Source of the DNA: Candidatus Igneacidithiobacillus taupoensis
Lineage (GTDB): Bacteria; Pseudomonadota; Gammaproteobacteria; Acidithiobacillales; Acidithiobacillaceae
Reading direction: 5' to 3'
DNA: 60,160 nt
NCBI GenBank assembly: GCA_021375695.1
Contig: JAEPKX010000007.1
Location: 1 to 60,160, forward strand
The translations under genes were made by a program, and so were the position numbers. Positions within the stretch are counted from its first letter, which is position 1; every line of letters begins with the position of its first letter. A model generated the notes under the pieces. The model saw only the letters and a list, made by a program, of their open reading frames with translations. It did not search any database and was not told the origin of the DNA. This document shows, one piece after another, positions 48,978-57,871 of the stretch.

Positions 48978-49818
48978 GGCTCCCAACCCAGTGCCTGGCA
49001 AAGTGTTGGGCCACGCGACCACTGCGAGAGCCCCGTTGTAAGGCCCAACGCAAGGCTTCTTCCTGCCATGCAGAGCCCTTCCCCTTGCCACCCAGCAAGC
49101 GAATGTGTTGGGCAACAATGGATAGATACTGTTCCTGATCAAAGGGATAGAGACCCAACCACAAGCCGAAGCGCTCCGAGAGGCTGATCTTTTCTTCGTT
49201 GCTTTCGCCCGGAATGATTTCTCCCCCGCGCCGTTCCGTCTCCTCATTGTCGGCAAAATGGCGGGGCAAGAGGTGTCGGCGATTACTGGTAGCATACAGC
49301 AAGACGTTGGCGGGACGGGCTTCGATCCCTCCATCCAGCAGGGATTTCAGGGCTCGATAGGCGGGATCGTCAGCAGAGAACGAAAGATCATCGCAAAAGA
49401 GGACATAGCGGTAGCGCCCTCGGTCATCCACCTTGCGCAAGGCCGTGAGAATTTCGGGCAAATCCAGGATTCCCTGGTTTTCCACTTCCACCAAACGTAA
49501 ACCCTGGGCAGCATAACGATGAAGCATCGCCTTGACCAAAGAAGATTTGCCTGTACCACGCCCACCCCAGAGCAGCACGTCATTGGCAGGCAAGCCCAGC
49601 ACGAATTGCCGGGTATTCTGATCGAGCACCCCCTTGACATCGTCAATGCCCAAAAGAAAATCAGGATCTGGCAAATCGGGATGTTCAATCCCCTCCAAAC
49701 GTCCGCCCAAGGGGAGATGGCGCCAGCGCGCCGCTTTTACCTTGGCAAAATCCACGGGCACGGGTACTTCCTCACCCAGGAGCCTGGCCAGGGCCAAAAA
49801 CAATTCCTCTCGTTCCAC
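48958..49818 (-). CDS. DUF815-family AAA-type ATP-binding protein
   Basis: 286 residues. Walker A is LLWGGRGTGKSSLVKAML near residue 85; Walker B lies in YRYVLFCDDLSF; a sensor-like ATSNRRHLLPRHFADNE and the arginine-rich GLWLGLYPFDQEQYLSIVAQ follow. The N-terminal LLGIDDVKGVLDQNTRQFV is typical of DUF815. The family is widespread and its cellular role is unknown to me; it resembles helicase-loader-type P-loop proteins. Starts at a GTG at 49818 with GGAG 10 bases upstream. Divergent from yciB, convergent with suhB. Confidence 0.85.
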   Translation of the reverse strand: MEREELFLALARLLGEEVPVPVDFAKVKAARWRHLPLGGRLEGIEHPDLPDPDFLLGIDDVKGVLDQNTRQFVLGLPANDVLLWGGRGTGKSSLVKAMLHRYAAQGLRLVEVENQGILDLPEILTALRKVDDRGRYRYVLFCDDLSFSADDPAYRALKSLLDGGIEARPANVLLYATSNRRHLLPRHFADNEETERRGGEIIPGESNEEKISLSERFGLWLGLYPFDQEQYLSIVAQHIRLLGGKGKGSAWQEEALRWALQRGSRSGRVAQHFARHWVGSQKIAAG

Positions 49819-49847
49819 TAGGCAAAATCTCCTTTCGATGCATACAC

Positions 49848-49864
49848 TAGGGGTATCTACCCTA
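49848..49864. repeat. Imperfect inverted repeat in the DUF815/yciB divergent gap
   Basis: TAGGGGTA, TC, TACCCTA forms a near-perfect palindrome with one unpaired base, centred in the 63-base divergent gap. It could be an operator; no regulator is assigned. Confidence 0.3.
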
Positions 49865-49881
49865 CCGTCTTTAGACTGCTC

Positions 49882-50439
49882 ATGAAACTGCTCATCGATT
49901 TCTTACCCATTATCCTGTTTTTTATTGCCTATAAAATCCACGGTATCTACTTCGCGACCGAAGTGCTCATTGTTGCCTCGATACTGCTCATGCTTTGGCA
50001 GTGGTGGCGGCAAGGACGGGTAGAAAGCATGACCTGGATTTCCACCCTGCTGGTCTTGCTCTTTGGGGGGCTCACCATTTACTTCCATAACGATACCTTC
50101 ATCAAATGGAAACCCAGTATTCTGTACTTGCTCTTTGCAGGTGCCCTGCTCTGGACCCACTGGCGCGAGACACCCTTGTTGCAACGCGTCATGGGGGGGC
50201 AACTACCCGTCGCCTTACCCAACAGCTTTTGGCGCCGACTCAACCGCTATTGGATCGGCTTTTTCTTGTTCCTTGCAGCCTTGAACATTCTCGTAGCCTA
50301 TAGTTTTCCCACCGCAATTTGGGTCGACTTCAAACTTTTTGGCATGTTGATCCTGACCGTGCTCTTTGTTATCTATCAGGCAATTCTTATTGGCCGTGCC
50401 CTTCCCGCCGAAGCCAATGACTCCGGAGATTCCGCCTAA
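49882..50439 (+). CDS. yciB: Inner membrane protein YciB (septation protein A)
   Basis: 185 residues with five hydrophobic helices: MKLLIDFLPIILFFIAYKIH at the N-terminus, then TEVLIVASILLMLWQWW, ISTLLVLLFGGLTIYF, WKPSILYLLFAGALLW and a C-terminal pair. ALPNSFWRRLNRYWIGFF and VDFKLFGMLILTVLFVIYQ are YciB signatures. It is linked to envelope and septum synthesis. Heads a small plus-strand run with yciI and the bolA-like gene. Confidence 0.93.
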   Translation: MKLLIDFLPIILFFIAYKIHGIYFATEVLIVASILLMLWQWWRQGRVESMTWISTLLVLLFGGLTIYFHNDTFIKWKPSILYLLFAGALLWTHWRETPLLQRVMGGQLPVALPNSFWRRLNRYWIGFFLFLAALNILVAYSFPTAIWVDFKLFGMLILTVLFVIYQAILIGRALPAEANDSGDSA

Positions 50440-50477
50440 GCTATGCTACACTAGCCCTATGCATCAACGAGGCAAGC

Positions 50478-50774
50478 ATGTACTACTGTATCATTGGTAT
50501 CGATAATCCAGATTCCCTGGCCAAGCGGAAGGAAGTACGCACCGAGCATCTTGCCCGACTCCATCAGTTACGGGCAGAGGGACGACTGCTCAGTGCCGGC
50601 CCCTTCCCGGCCATTGACCAGGAAGACCCAGGAGAACATGGCTTTACGGGTAGCCTAATCATTGCCCAATTCGACTCCCTGGCCCAGGCCCAGGAATGGG
50701 CGGCAGCAGAACCCTATCTGAGCCACGGGGTCTATGCCGATGTCAGTGTTCGTCCTTACAAAGTGGTATTTTGA
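50478..50774 (+). CDS. yciI: YciI family protein
   Basis: 98 residues of the ferredoxin-like YciI fold. MYYCIIGIDNPDSLAKRKEV, RTEHLARLHQLRAEGRLLSA with the conserved histidine, and FDSLAQAQEWAAAEPYLSHG with the conserved aspartates match the family. Family members are weak hydrolase-like proteins of uncertain role. It starts 38 bases after yciB and its TGA overlaps the next ATG. Confidence 0.9.
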   Translation: MYYCIIGIDNPDSLAKRKEVRTEHLARLHQLRAEGRLLSAGPFPAIDQEDPGEHGFTGSLIIAQFDSLAQAQEWAAAEPYLSHGVYADVSVRPYKVVF

Positions 50775-51064
50775 TGAGCAAGAGCGCCATAGAGTCTGCC
50801 ATTATCCAGGGTCTTGCACCACTTTCGCTGGAAATCCGGGATCGCAGTCGGGCCCATGCAACTCATGAAGGTGCCGATGAGGGCGGCCATTATGAGTGCT
50901 ACATCGTTTCTGCAGCCTTTGAAGGATTGCCTCCCCTGGCGCGGCACCGAATGGTTTACGAGCTGGTCAAGGAAGTGCCAAACATCCACGCCCTCTCCTT
51001 GCGGACACTCACCCCTGCCGAGGCAGCCAGTCAGCCCCCCAAGAGAGTAATCCATTCCAGCTAG
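50774..51064 (+). CDS. BolA-family protein
   Basis: 96 residues from the ATG at 50774, which overlaps the yciI stop (TGATG). The class II KH-like BolA fold shows in IESAIIQGLAPLSLEIRDRS, HEGADEGGHYECYIVSAAFE with the invariant histidine region, and ARHRMVYELVKEVPNIHALS with the RHR motif. BolA proteins pair with monothiol glutaredoxins in iron-sulfur trafficking and in some cases bind DNA. The longer frame to 50696 lies inside yciI. Follows yciB-yciI as in other beta- and gamma-proteobacteria. Confidence 0.9.
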   Translation: MSKSAIESAIIQGLAPLSLEIRDRSRAHATHEGADEGGHYECYIVSAAFEGLPPLARHRMVYELVKEVPNIHALSLRTLTPAEAASQPPKRVIHSS

Positions 51065-51074
51065 CGCCACATCA
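51064..51074 (+). other. Short 9-base spacer between the bolA-like gene and argA
   Basis: Bases 51065-51073 carry no visible promoter, so argA is likely read with the yciB-yciI-bolA run. Confidence 0.2.
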
Positions 51075-52381
51075 TGCAGCCTGCCAGCTTCGTTGAGCAT
51101 TTTCGCGAATCCTCCCCCTACATTCATCGTTTTCGGGGACAAACCTTTGTGATCAATTTTGGTGGGGATGTCCTGGCCGATGGCCATTTTTGGGGAATCG
51201 CCCAGGATATTGCCTTACTCAACAGCCTGGGGATCAACCTGGTCTTGGTCCATGGTGCGGGTCCGCAGATTGACGCAGCACTGGCCCGGGCTGGCCTGCA
51301 ATCGGAACGAATCAGGGGCCGACGCGTCACCACCGAAGCCATTATGGAGCATTTGCGCGAGGCCGTGGGTGGTGCTCGTTTGCAGGTGGAGGCCATGCTT
51401 TCCGAAGGCCGCATGGATTCACCCATGGCCCATGCGGGTTTGCAGGTCAGTAGTGGTAACTACATCATTGCCCAGCCCCTAGGGATTCTCGATGGGGTGG
51501 ATTACCAATACACCGGAGAGGTGCGGCGCGTTGCTGCCGAGGCCATACAGCGTCATCTGGCAGCCGATGAAGTGGTATTGCTCTCCCCCATTGGCGTTTC
51601 TCCCACCGGAACCCTCTTCAATATCCGGGCCGAGGATATTGCCGTTGCCACCGCCATCGCCCTCCAAGCTGCCAAGTTGATCTTTTATGCAGACCATGGG
51701 GGCATCCTCAATTCTGCTGGGGTATTACTGCGACAATTGGTACTCTCCGAGCTGGTGTCCCTCCAGGAACACACCCTTCCCGAAGACCTTCGGGAACACT
51801 TGCATAGTGCCAGAAAGGTCCTCCAGGCTGGCGTGGAACGGGTACACATCATCCCTCGGCATCAAGATGGCGCGCTGCTTCTGGAGTTGTTCACCCGCGA
51901 TGGACTGGGAACCATGATTTCCAGGGATCCCTTCGAACATCTGCGTCCGGCCCATCGCGCCGATATCCCTGGCATCATGGCCCTCATCCGCCCCCTGGAG
52001 GAGGCAGGCATTTTGGTACGGCGCAGTCGGGAACGGCTGGAGCGGGAAGTCGAACAATTTACGGTCATGGAACGGGACGGTAAGGTTATTGGCAGCGTAG
52101 CCCTCTATCCCTATGCCGAATACCGTATGGCAGAGATTGCCTGTCTTGCCGTAGACCAGGCCTACCGGGGCCAGGGTCGGGGGGAACAACTCCTGGACTA
52201 TGCACTGGAGCAGGCCCGGCGGTTGGGTCTTGAGCAAGTATTCGTCCTCAGTACCCAGAGCAGTCACTGGTTCCTGGAACGGGGATTTCAGCAAGGAACA
52301 CTCCAGGATCTCCCTATCCCCAAGCAGGAACTGTACAATTTCCAGCGAGCCAGCGCTGTCTTTCTGCGCAAACTGCGCTAG
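51074..52381 (+). CDS. argA: Amino-acid N-acetyltransferase (N-acetylglutamate synthase)
   Basis: The first step of arginine synthesis. 435 residues, the classical two-domain ArgA: an N-terminal amino-acid-kinase-like domain (TFVINFGGDVLADGHFWGIA, LVLVHGAGPQIDAALARAGL) that in ArgA carries arginine feedback, and a C-terminal GNAT domain from about 290 (HRADIPGIMALIRPLEEAGI, AVDQAYRGQGRGEQLLDYAL, STQSSHWFLERGFQQ). Nine bases after the bolA-like gene and convergent with ilvD. Confidence 0.94.
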   Translation: MQPASFVEHFRESSPYIHRFRGQTFVINFGGDVLADGHFWGIAQDIALLNSLGINLVLVHGAGPQIDAALARAGLQSERIRGRRVTTEAIMEHLREAVGGARLQVEAMLSEGRMDSPMAHAGLQVSSGNYIIAQPLGILDGVDYQYTGEVRRVAAEAIQRHLAADEVVLLSPIGVSPTGTLFNIRAEDIAVATAIALQAAKLIFYADHGGILNSAGVLLRQLVLSELVSLQEHTLPEDLREHLHSARKVLQAGVERVHIIPRHQDGALLLELFTRDGLGTMISRDPFEHLRPAHRADIPGIMALIRPLEEAGILVRRSRERLEREVEQFTVMERDGKVIGSVALYPYAEYRMAEIACLAVDQAYRGQGRGEQLLDYALEQARRLGLEQVFVLSTQSSHWFLERGFQQGTLQDLPIPKQELYNFQRASAVFLRKLR

Positions 52382-52390
52382 ATCCCCGAA

Positions 52391-54067
52391 TCAAGACTCC
52401 AAAACTGCACCCATGGCGGCATTGGTCACCAGCCTGCGATAGCGGCGCAGCCAGGGTGATTTCAGGGGCTTTTCCAAGGGTACCCAGTTGGCCCGTCGAC
52501 GCTCCAGTTCCTCGTCGCTGACCTGCAAATGGATCTTGCCCGCCTCCAGGTCCAGTTCAATAATATCCCCTTCCTGGACCAAGGCAATGGGACCTCCTTC
52601 GGCTGCCTCAGGCGAAATATGCCCTATGCAGGCACCGTGGGTCGCTCCACTAAAGCGCCCATCGGTGATCAGTGCCACTTTGTCACCCAGGCCCATCCCC
52701 ATGATATTGGCGGTGGGAGTAAGCATTTCCGGCATTCCCGGACCACCCTTGGGGCCTTCATACCGGATCACCACTACTTGTCCCGCTTCCACTTCCCCGG
52801 CAAGGATGCCTTCAGCCGCACTTTCCATACTCTCAAAGATCTTGGCCGGACCCGAGAAGACGCGCATTTCTTCCTTGACCGCACCGATCTTGACGATCCC
52901 CCCCAAGGGTGCCAGATTTCCGAATACCACCCGCAAGCCACCGGTGGGGGAAATGGGATTGTTGGCCAGTCGGATGATGTTACTGTCTCGAACCGCTGCC
53001 TTTTCCACGATCTCGCGCAGACTTTGGCCACTGACCGTGGGTTTGTCGAGGTGGAGCACGTTGGGGTTGCGTTTATGGACCTCATGCAGGATGGCCGGAA
53101 TTCCGCCGGCCCGACCAATGTCCTCGATATGCACGGTCGACAGTGCCGGAGAAATTTTGGCCAGATAGGCCACTTGCATGGCCAGTTCATTGAGTCTGGA
53201 GAGGGGATAATCGACACCCGACTCCCGGGCAATGGCCAGGGTATGCAATACGGTGTTGGTGGAACCGCCCATGGCCATATCAAGGATAAAGGCATTATCG
53301 ATGGCCTCGTAGTCCACCAACTGACGCATGGTAGGTCCACCGGCCTGCACGAGCACCATGATTCGTTCTGCCGCCTGGCGGACCAGGTCCCGTCGGGCCT
53401 TGGCGGTGGCCAGCACGGTGCCATTACCAGGCAGGGCAATGCCTAATACTTCCATGAGACAGTTCATGCTATTGGCGGTAAACATCCCCGAACAGGAACC
53501 GCAGGTGGGACAGGCCTTGTCTTCGATTTCTTTGAGTCTGGCTTCGGTGATCTGCCCGCGTTTGAACTGCCCGACAGCCTCAAAGGCGGTTACCAGATCC
53601 ACCACCGTACCGTCGGCAAGTTTGCCTGCTTCCATGGGCCCACCCGAGACAAATACCGTCGGGATATCGCAACGCAAAGCCCCCATGATCATGCCCGGGA
53701 CGATCTTGTCACAATTGGGAATACATACCAGCCCATCAAGATGGTGGGCCTGCACCACCGTTTCGATGGAATCAGCAATAATCTCCCGACTGGGGAGAGA
53801 ATAGCGCATGCCATCGTGACCCATGATAATCCCATCATCTACGCCAATGGTGTTGAACTCAAAAGGGATCCCGCCAGCCGCCCGAATGGCTTCCTTGACG
53901 ATGCGTCCAAACTCCTGCAAATGAACATGGCCGGGGATGATGTCAATATACGAATTGGCAACACCAATGAAGGGCTTGTTCATGTCGGCATCGGTTAGGC
54001 CGCAGGCCTTGAGCAGGGAGCGATGGGGAGCCCGTTCAAAGCCCTTTTTGATCATGTCGGAACGCAT
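52391..54067 (-). CDS. ilvD: Dihydroxy-acid dehydratase
   Basis: An iron-sulfur dehydratase in valine, isoleucine and pantothenate synthesis. 558 residues from the ATG at 54067 ([20 protein letters not shown]), with GAGGTG close upstream. Cluster cysteines lie in [14 protein letters not shown] and [33 protein letters not shown] and [16 protein letters not shown] are further signatures. At 558 residues it is the shorter archaeal/cyanobacterial-like type, usually with a [2Fe-2S] cluster. The open frame to 54202 adds non-conserved sequence. A cluster needed here links it to the isc operon. Confidence 0.95.
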   Translation of the reverse strand: MRSDMIKKGFERAPHRSLLKACGLTDADMNKPFIGVANSYIDIIPGHVHLQEFGRIVKEAIRAAGGIPFEFNTIGVDDGIIMGHDGMRYSLPSREIIADSIETVVQAHHLDGLVCIPNCDKIVPGMIMGALRCDIPTVFVSGGPMEAGKLADGTVVDLVTAFEAVGQFKRGQITEARLKEIEDKACPTCGSCSGMFTANSMNCLMEVLGIALPGNGTVLATAKARRDLVRQAAERIMVLVQAGGPTMRQLVDYEAIDNAFILDMAMGGSTNTVLHTLAIARESGVDYPLSRLNELAMQVAYLAKISPALSTVHIEDIGRAGGIPAILHEVHKRNPNVLHLDKPTVSGQSLREIVEKAAVRDSNIIRLANNPISPTGGLRVVFGNLAPLGGIVKIGAVKEEMRVFSGPAKIFESMESAAEGILAGEVEAGQVVVIRYEGPKGGPGMPEMLTPTANIMGMGLGDKVALITDGRFSGATHGACIGHISPEAAEGGPIALVQEGDIIELDLEAGKIHLQVSDEELERRRANWVPLEKPLKSPWLRRYRRLVTNAAMGAVLES

Positions 54068-54125
54068 CTCACACCTCGATGAATGGAGCCCCACCAGGGG
54101 GAATGACTGGACAAAAGACCCAAGA

Positions 54126-54155
54126 AGTATAGGGCGCAGGGATAGCCTGGGCCAA
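54126..54155 (-). promoter_or_regulatory. Candidate sigma-70 promoter for ilvD
   Basis: Minus strand: TTGGCC (54150-54155), 18 bases, TATACT (54126-54131), about 58 bases before the ilvD ATG, in the 115-base gap after the malic enzyme gene. No leader peptide or attenuator was seen. Confidence 0.45.
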
Positions 54156-54182
54156 GCAAAAACCATCGTGGCCGGGACTTTA

Positions 54183-55406
54183 CTAGCGCCGGGCAACTCC
54201 ACTCGTGCGGGCTGCGGCAGCCACCGCCGCCGCTACCCACTCCCGTAATCGCGGATCCAATGGCTTGGGGATAATGTATTCGCGACCAAAAGTTATACTC
54301 CCTGGGGGCAAGCCATAGGCAGCACAAACTTCGACAGGGACAGGCTCCCTCGCCAAAGCCGCAAGGGCCTGCACCGCCGCCGCCATCATTTCGCGATTGA
54401 TGGTCCGGGCCAGGACATCCAAAGCGCCACGGAACAAAAAGGGAAAACCCAGCACATTGTTGACCTGATTGGGAAAATCCGAGCGCCCTGTCGCCAGAAT
54501 CGCATCGGGACGACTGGCACGAACGATTTCCGGGTCAATTTCCGGATCCGGGTTGGCCAGGGAAAAGATCACCGGCATTGGAGCAAGACTTGCAAGCAAT
54601 TCGGCCGGGATGGCGCCCCGTACCGATACTCCAATGAGGACATCTGCATCGGCAATCATCTCGCGTAGGGTCCAGTGGCTGGGCGCTTTGGCAAACGGGC
54701 GATGCCAGGGGCTCAAATCCTGCCGATCTTCCCGGAGCACTCCGTGGACATCGCTCAGGTAGCAGCTCCCAACCCCCAAATGGGTGAGCATGTGCGCAAT
54801 GGCCAGACCAGCGGCACCAGCGCCTACAATGGCAACTTTGCACTGTGATAACTGTTTCTGCTGCAAGGCCAAGGCATTTTCCAGGGCCGCCGCCACAATG
54901 ACGGCCGTGCCGTGCTGATCGTCATGGAAAACCGGAATATCCAATCGCTCCTGCAGCGCAGATTCGATTGCAAAACAATCGGGGGCAGCGATATCCTCCA
55001 GGTTGATCCCACCAAAGCCTGGAGCGATGGCGGCAATTATATCGATGAAGTGATCGGCATCCCGTGCTTCTACCTCGATATCGAAGGCATCGATATCCGC
55101 AAAGCGCTTGAAAAGAACCGCCTTACCCTCCATGACCGGCTTACCTGCCAGGGGGCCCACCTTACCCAAACCCAGCACCGCTGTACCATTGGTAATTACT
55201 GCAACCAGATTGCCTTTGGCGGTATATTCGTATGCCTTATCCGGATCCGCGGCAATTTCGCGGACCGGCTCGGCCACCCCAGGGGTATATGCCAAGGAAA
55301 GATCTGCCTGGGTGGCGCAAGCTTTGCTTGGGTAAACGGCAATCTTGCCGACAGGGGGTGCAGCATGATACGCCAGTGCCCGATCCCGCAAGCTTTCTTG
55401 GGTCAC
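54183..55406 (-). CDS. Malic enzyme (oxaloacetate-decarboxylating malate dehydrogenase), short form
   Basis: Converts malate to pyruvate and CO2 with reduction of NAD(P). 407 residues, so it lacks the phosphotransacetylase-like C-terminal domain of MaeB. Catalytic segments are [69 protein letters not shown] and [20 protein letters not shown]; a Rossmann site is [17 protein letters not shown]. The start is a GTG at 55406, 6 bases after rpmE, without a good ribosome site. Cofactor choice (NAD or NADP) is not decided. Confidence 0.92.
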   Translation of the reverse strand: MTQESLRDRALAYHAAPPVGKIAVYPSKACATQADLSLAYTPGVAEPVREIAADPDKAYEYTAKGNLVAVITNGTAVLGLGKVGPLAGKPVMEGKAVLFKRFADIDAFDIEVEARDADHFIDIIAAIAPGFGGINLEDIAAPDCFAIESALQERLDIPVFHDDQHGTAVIVAAALENALALQQKQLSQCKVAIVGAGAAGLAIAHMLTHLGVGSCYLSDVHGVLREDRQDLSPWHRPFAKAPSHWTLREMIADADVLIGVSVRGAIPAELLASLAPMPVIFSLANPDPEIDPEIVRASRPDAILATGRSDFPNQVNNVLGFPFLFRGALDVLARTINREMMAAAVQALAALAREPVPVEVCAAYGLPPGSITFGREYIIPKPLDPRLREWVAAAVAAAARTSGVARR

Positions 55407-55412
55407 GGAGGC

Positions 55413-55613
55413 TTACTTGCTGTAGCGCTTGCGGAATTTCTCGACCTGACCGGTCGCTGAAACCGTGCGTTGCTTTCCCGTGTAGAAGGGATGACACTCA
55501 GAACACAGATCCAGATGCAATTCACGATTGGCCGTGGAGCGGGTCTGGAAGGTATTTCCACAACTGCACGTTACGGTTACGAGCTCGTATTTGGGATGGA
55601 TGTCAGGTTTCAT
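55413..55613 (-). CDS. rpmE: 50S ribosomal protein L31, zinc-binding form
   Basis: 66 residues: [20 protein letters not shown] at the start, [13 protein letters not shown] in the middle. The CxC-like CSCG and CSEC cysteines are the zinc ligands of the C+ form, which many bacteria replace with a cysteine-free paralogue under zinc limitation. A strong -10 lies upstream, so it need not depend on rho readthrough. The malic enzyme gene follows after 6 bases. Confidence 0.96.
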   Translation of the reverse strand: MKPDIHPKYELVTVTCSCGNTFQTRSTANRELHLDLCSECHPFYTGKQRTVSATGQVEKFRKRYSK

Positions 55614-55645
55614 GACGCGTTCTCGACAATTTGGGAAAGTGGCGG

Positions 55646-55674
55646 ATTATAAGCATCCGCAACAGCTAGGTCCA
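55646..55674 (-). promoter_or_regulatory. Probable sigma-70 promoter for rpmE
   Basis: Minus strand: TGGACC (55669-55674), a 17-base spacer and a perfect TATAAT (55646-55651), about 33 bases before the rpmE ATG. The -35 matches 4 of 6 consensus bases. Confidence 0.55.
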
Positions 55675-55678
55675 GCCT

Positions 55679-57049
55679 TCAACGATTCATGGAATCAAAG
55701 AATTCCGCGTTGTTTTTGGTAGAGCGCACCTTGTCCAGCAAAAATTCCATGGACTCCACTGGATCCATGGGTGCCAGCAATTTCCGCAACACCCACAGTT
55801 TGTTGAGGAGATCCTGGGCAATCAACAGCTCTTCCCGACGAGTGCCCGACTTGTTGAGGTTGATGGCAGGATAGGTCCGTTTTTCTGCCAGGCGCCGATC
55901 CAGATGGACTTCCATGTTGCCGGTGCCTTTGAATTCTTCAAAAATCACCTCGTCCATCTTAGACCCGGTCTCTACCAGGGCCGTAGCAATGATGGTCAAA
56001 CTTCCCCCCTCCTCAATGTTCCGGGCAGCACCAAAGAACCGCTTCGGCTTTTGCAGGGCATTGGCATCCACACCACCGGTCAGCACCTTGCCGGAAGATG
56101 GCACGACGGTATTGTAAGCCCGCGCCAGGCGGGTAATGGAATCCAGGAGAATCACCACATCGTGCTTGTGCTCCACCAGGCGTTTGGCCTTCTCCAGCAC
56201 GATTTCCGCCACCTGCACATGACGAGTTGCCGGCTCGTCAAAGGTAGAGGAAATTACTTCCCCTTTGACCGAACGCTGCATCTCGGTCACCTCTTCCGGC
56301 CGCTCATCGATGAGCAGGACGATCAGATAGCACTCTGGATGATTGCTGGTAATGGCATGGGCAATTTGCTGCAACAGGACGGTCTTGCCGGTTTTGGGCG
56401 GGGCCACGATGAGTCCCCGCTGGCCCTTACCCACCGGCGAAATCATATCGATGATTCGCGGTGCCAGTTCACCATACAGGACGTTGTCAGACTCCAGATG
56501 GAGTACCTCGTCTGGGAAAAGCGGAGTTAGATCATCGAAATTGACTTTGTTTCTGGTAGCCTCGGGATCCTCAAAGTTGATACTCTCCACTTTAAGTAGC
56601 GCAAAGTAGCGCTCCCCGTCCTTGGGCTGACGAATCTGACCGGCAACGGTATCACCTGTTTGCAGATTGAATCGACGAACCTGGGAAGGCGATACATAAA
56701 TGTCATCTGGTCCTGCCATGTACGACCCTGAGGCCGCGCGCAAAAAACCAAAACCATCCTGCAAGACCTCCAGCACACCATCCCCATAAATGGCATTGCC
56801 GTTACGGGCATGGGCCTTGAGAATATTGAAGATGAGCTCCTGTTTTTTCTGTCGGGATGCGCCCTCAATACCCAATTCCTGACAGATCTGGGCCAATTCC
56901 GTAGCAGATTTTCGCTTCAGCTCACTCAGATTGACCGACGGGGCTCCGGGAGGAGGACAGAATGCCTCTTCTTCTTCAAGCAAAAGGTCTTCATTGGGAA
57001 AGGACTTGGGCGAGCGCTGGGGTTTACGGCGAGGTCTTGGGGTATTCAA
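55679..57049 (-). CDS. rho: Transcription termination factor Rho
   Basis: A hexameric RNA helicase. 456 residues; E. coli Rho has 419. The extra about 38 N-terminal residues (basic, then acidic LLLEEEEAF) precede the usual start region [20 protein letters not shown]. The cold-shock-like RNA-binding domain contains DGFGFLRA; Walker A is [15 protein letters not shown], Walker [17 protein letters not shown], and the Q/R-loop region [20 protein letters not shown]. The start is a TTG at 57049 overlapping the trxA stop as TTGA; there is no ATG or GTG before the conserved domain. Confidence 0.95.
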   Translation of the reverse strand: MNTPRPRRKPQRSPKSFPNEDLLLEEEEAFCPPPGAPSVNLSELKRKSATELAQICQELGIEGASRQKKQELIFNILKAHARNGNAIYGDGVLEVLQDGFGFLRAASGSYMAGPDDIYVSPSQVRRFNLQTGDTVAGQIRQPKDGERYFALLKVESINFEDPEATRNKVNFDDLTPLFPDEVLHLESDNVLYGELAPRIIDMISPVGKGQRGLIVAPPKTGKTVLLQQIAHAITSNHPECYLIVLLIDERPEEVTEMQRSVKGEVISSTFDEPATRHVQVAEIVLEKAKRLVEHKHDVVILLDSITRLARAYNTVVPSSGKVLTGGVDANALQKPKRFFGAARNIEEGGSLTIIATALVETGSKMDEVIFEEFKGTGNMEVHLDRRLAEKRTYPAINLNKSGTRREELLIAQDLLNKLWVLRKLLAPMDPVESMEFLLDKVRSTKNNAEFFDSMNR

Positions 57050-57372
57050 AGTTGACTGTCCAAAAATGCAGTGAGTTGGGCTTTACTCAGGGCTCCTACC
57101 TTGCTGGCTTCCAACTTGCCACCCTTGAAGAGGAGCAAGGTAGGAATACCCCGAATACCATATTGAGGGGGGGTGTTGGGATTTTCGTCGATGTTGAATT
57201 TCGCCACGATCAGACGATCGGCATAATCCTTGGCAACCTCTTCCAGGATGGGAGCAATCATTTTGCATGGACCGCACCATTCAGCCCAGAAATCTACCAA
57301 GACAGGCTTATCGGCCTGCAGCACATCGGCTTCAAAACTTTCATCGGTTACATGGTGGATAGTGTCGCTCAT
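57046..57372 (-). CDS. trxA: Thioredoxin 1
   Basis: A general protein disulfide reductase. 108 residues, the E. coli length. The active site is [10 protein letters not shown] (C33 and C36), followed by [20 protein letters not shown] and the cis-proline loop [15 protein letters not shown]. trxA next to rho is found in many proteobacteria. It has its own promoter and an unusual ribosome-site region, and overlaps rho by four bases. Confidence 0.96.
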   Translation of the reverse strand: MSDTIHHVTDESFEADVLQADKPVLVDFWAEWCGPCKMIAPILEEVAKDYADRLIVAKFNIDENPNTPPQYGIRGIPTLLLFKGGKLEASKVGALSKAQLTAFLDSQL

Positions 57373-57459
57373 TGGGAGAAATCTCCTCTGGAGGAAAGTA
57401 ACATGAGAGAATGTACAAGAAATGAATTTTGAAGGAATCTAGAATGTACCTGAGAAGAG

Positions 57460-57487
57460 CTTATACCCTGGTTATGTTAGCAATCAA
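57460..57487 (-). promoter_or_regulatory. Sigma-70 promoter of trxA-rho
   Basis: Minus strand: TTGATT (57482-57487), a 16-base spacer, TATAAG (57460-57465), about 88 bases before the trxA ATG. The long leader ends in competing short hairpins around the ribosome site (57370-57398). Confidence 0.6.
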
Positions 57488-57504
57488 CAAATGACTTTCC
57501 GAAG

Positions 57505-57597
57505 TGGCGGAGAGAGAGGGATTCGAACCCTCGATGGAGTGTTTAGCCCCATACTCCCTTAGCAGGGGAGCGCCTTCAGCCTCTCGGCCATCTCTCC
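57505..57597 (-). tRNA. tRNA-Ser(GCU)
   Basis: A 93-base cloverleaf including encoded CCA (57505-57507). The acceptor GGAGAGA pairs with TCTCTCC; discriminator G; the anticodon stem-loop CTCCCCTGCTAAGGGAG gives anticodon GCT; the T arm is GAGGGTTCGAATCCCTC. A long variable arm between the anticodon and T arms marks the serine class. It reads AGC and AGU codons. Confidence 0.95.
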
Positions 57598-57606
57598 ATG
57601 CGCGGG

Positions 57607-57635
57607 AGTGTACCCCGAGCCATGGAGTTCGTCAA
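57607..57635 (-). promoter_or_regulatory. Promoter of tRNA-Ser
   Basis: Minus strand: TTGACG (57630-57635), a 17-base spacer, TACACT (57607-57612), followed by a CCCGCGC discriminator just before the tRNA, as expected for stringent control by ppGpp and DksA. Confidence 0.65.
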
Positions 57636-57696
57636 AAGAAAATCCATCCGTACATCTGGAGACATGGCTGGCGATGCCTTACAATGATTTGGTAAC

Positions 57697-57773
57697 GCGC
57701 CCATAGCTCAACCGGATAGAGCAACGGCCTTCTAAGCCGTAGGTTGGGGGTTCGATTCCCTCTGGGTGCGCCA
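57697..57773 (+). tRNA. tRNA-Arg(UCU)
   Basis: A 77-base cloverleaf including encoded CCA (57771-57773). The acceptor GCGCCCA pairs with TGGGTGC with one G-T pair; discriminator G; the D arm has AGCTCAACCGGATAGAGC; the anticodon arm CGGCCTTCTAAGCCG gives TCT; the T arm is GGGGGTTCGATTCCCTC. It reads AGA and AGG. TACAAT at 57680-57685 may be its -10. Divergent from tRNA-Ser across 99 bases. Confidence 0.95.
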
Positions 57774-57871
57774 TGTTATGATCACCTCGCCGATCGTTCC
57801 CAATGGGTTTTTCTTCGGTGTAGCAAGAGTAAGCTAGTGACCGAACAGGTTTGCCCCTGAAAAAACTTTGC

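Noticed and set aside
57799-57813. Terminator after tRNA-Arg (CCCAATGGGTTTTT)
   Set aside because: The stem would be only three base pairs with a three-base loop; too weak to call.
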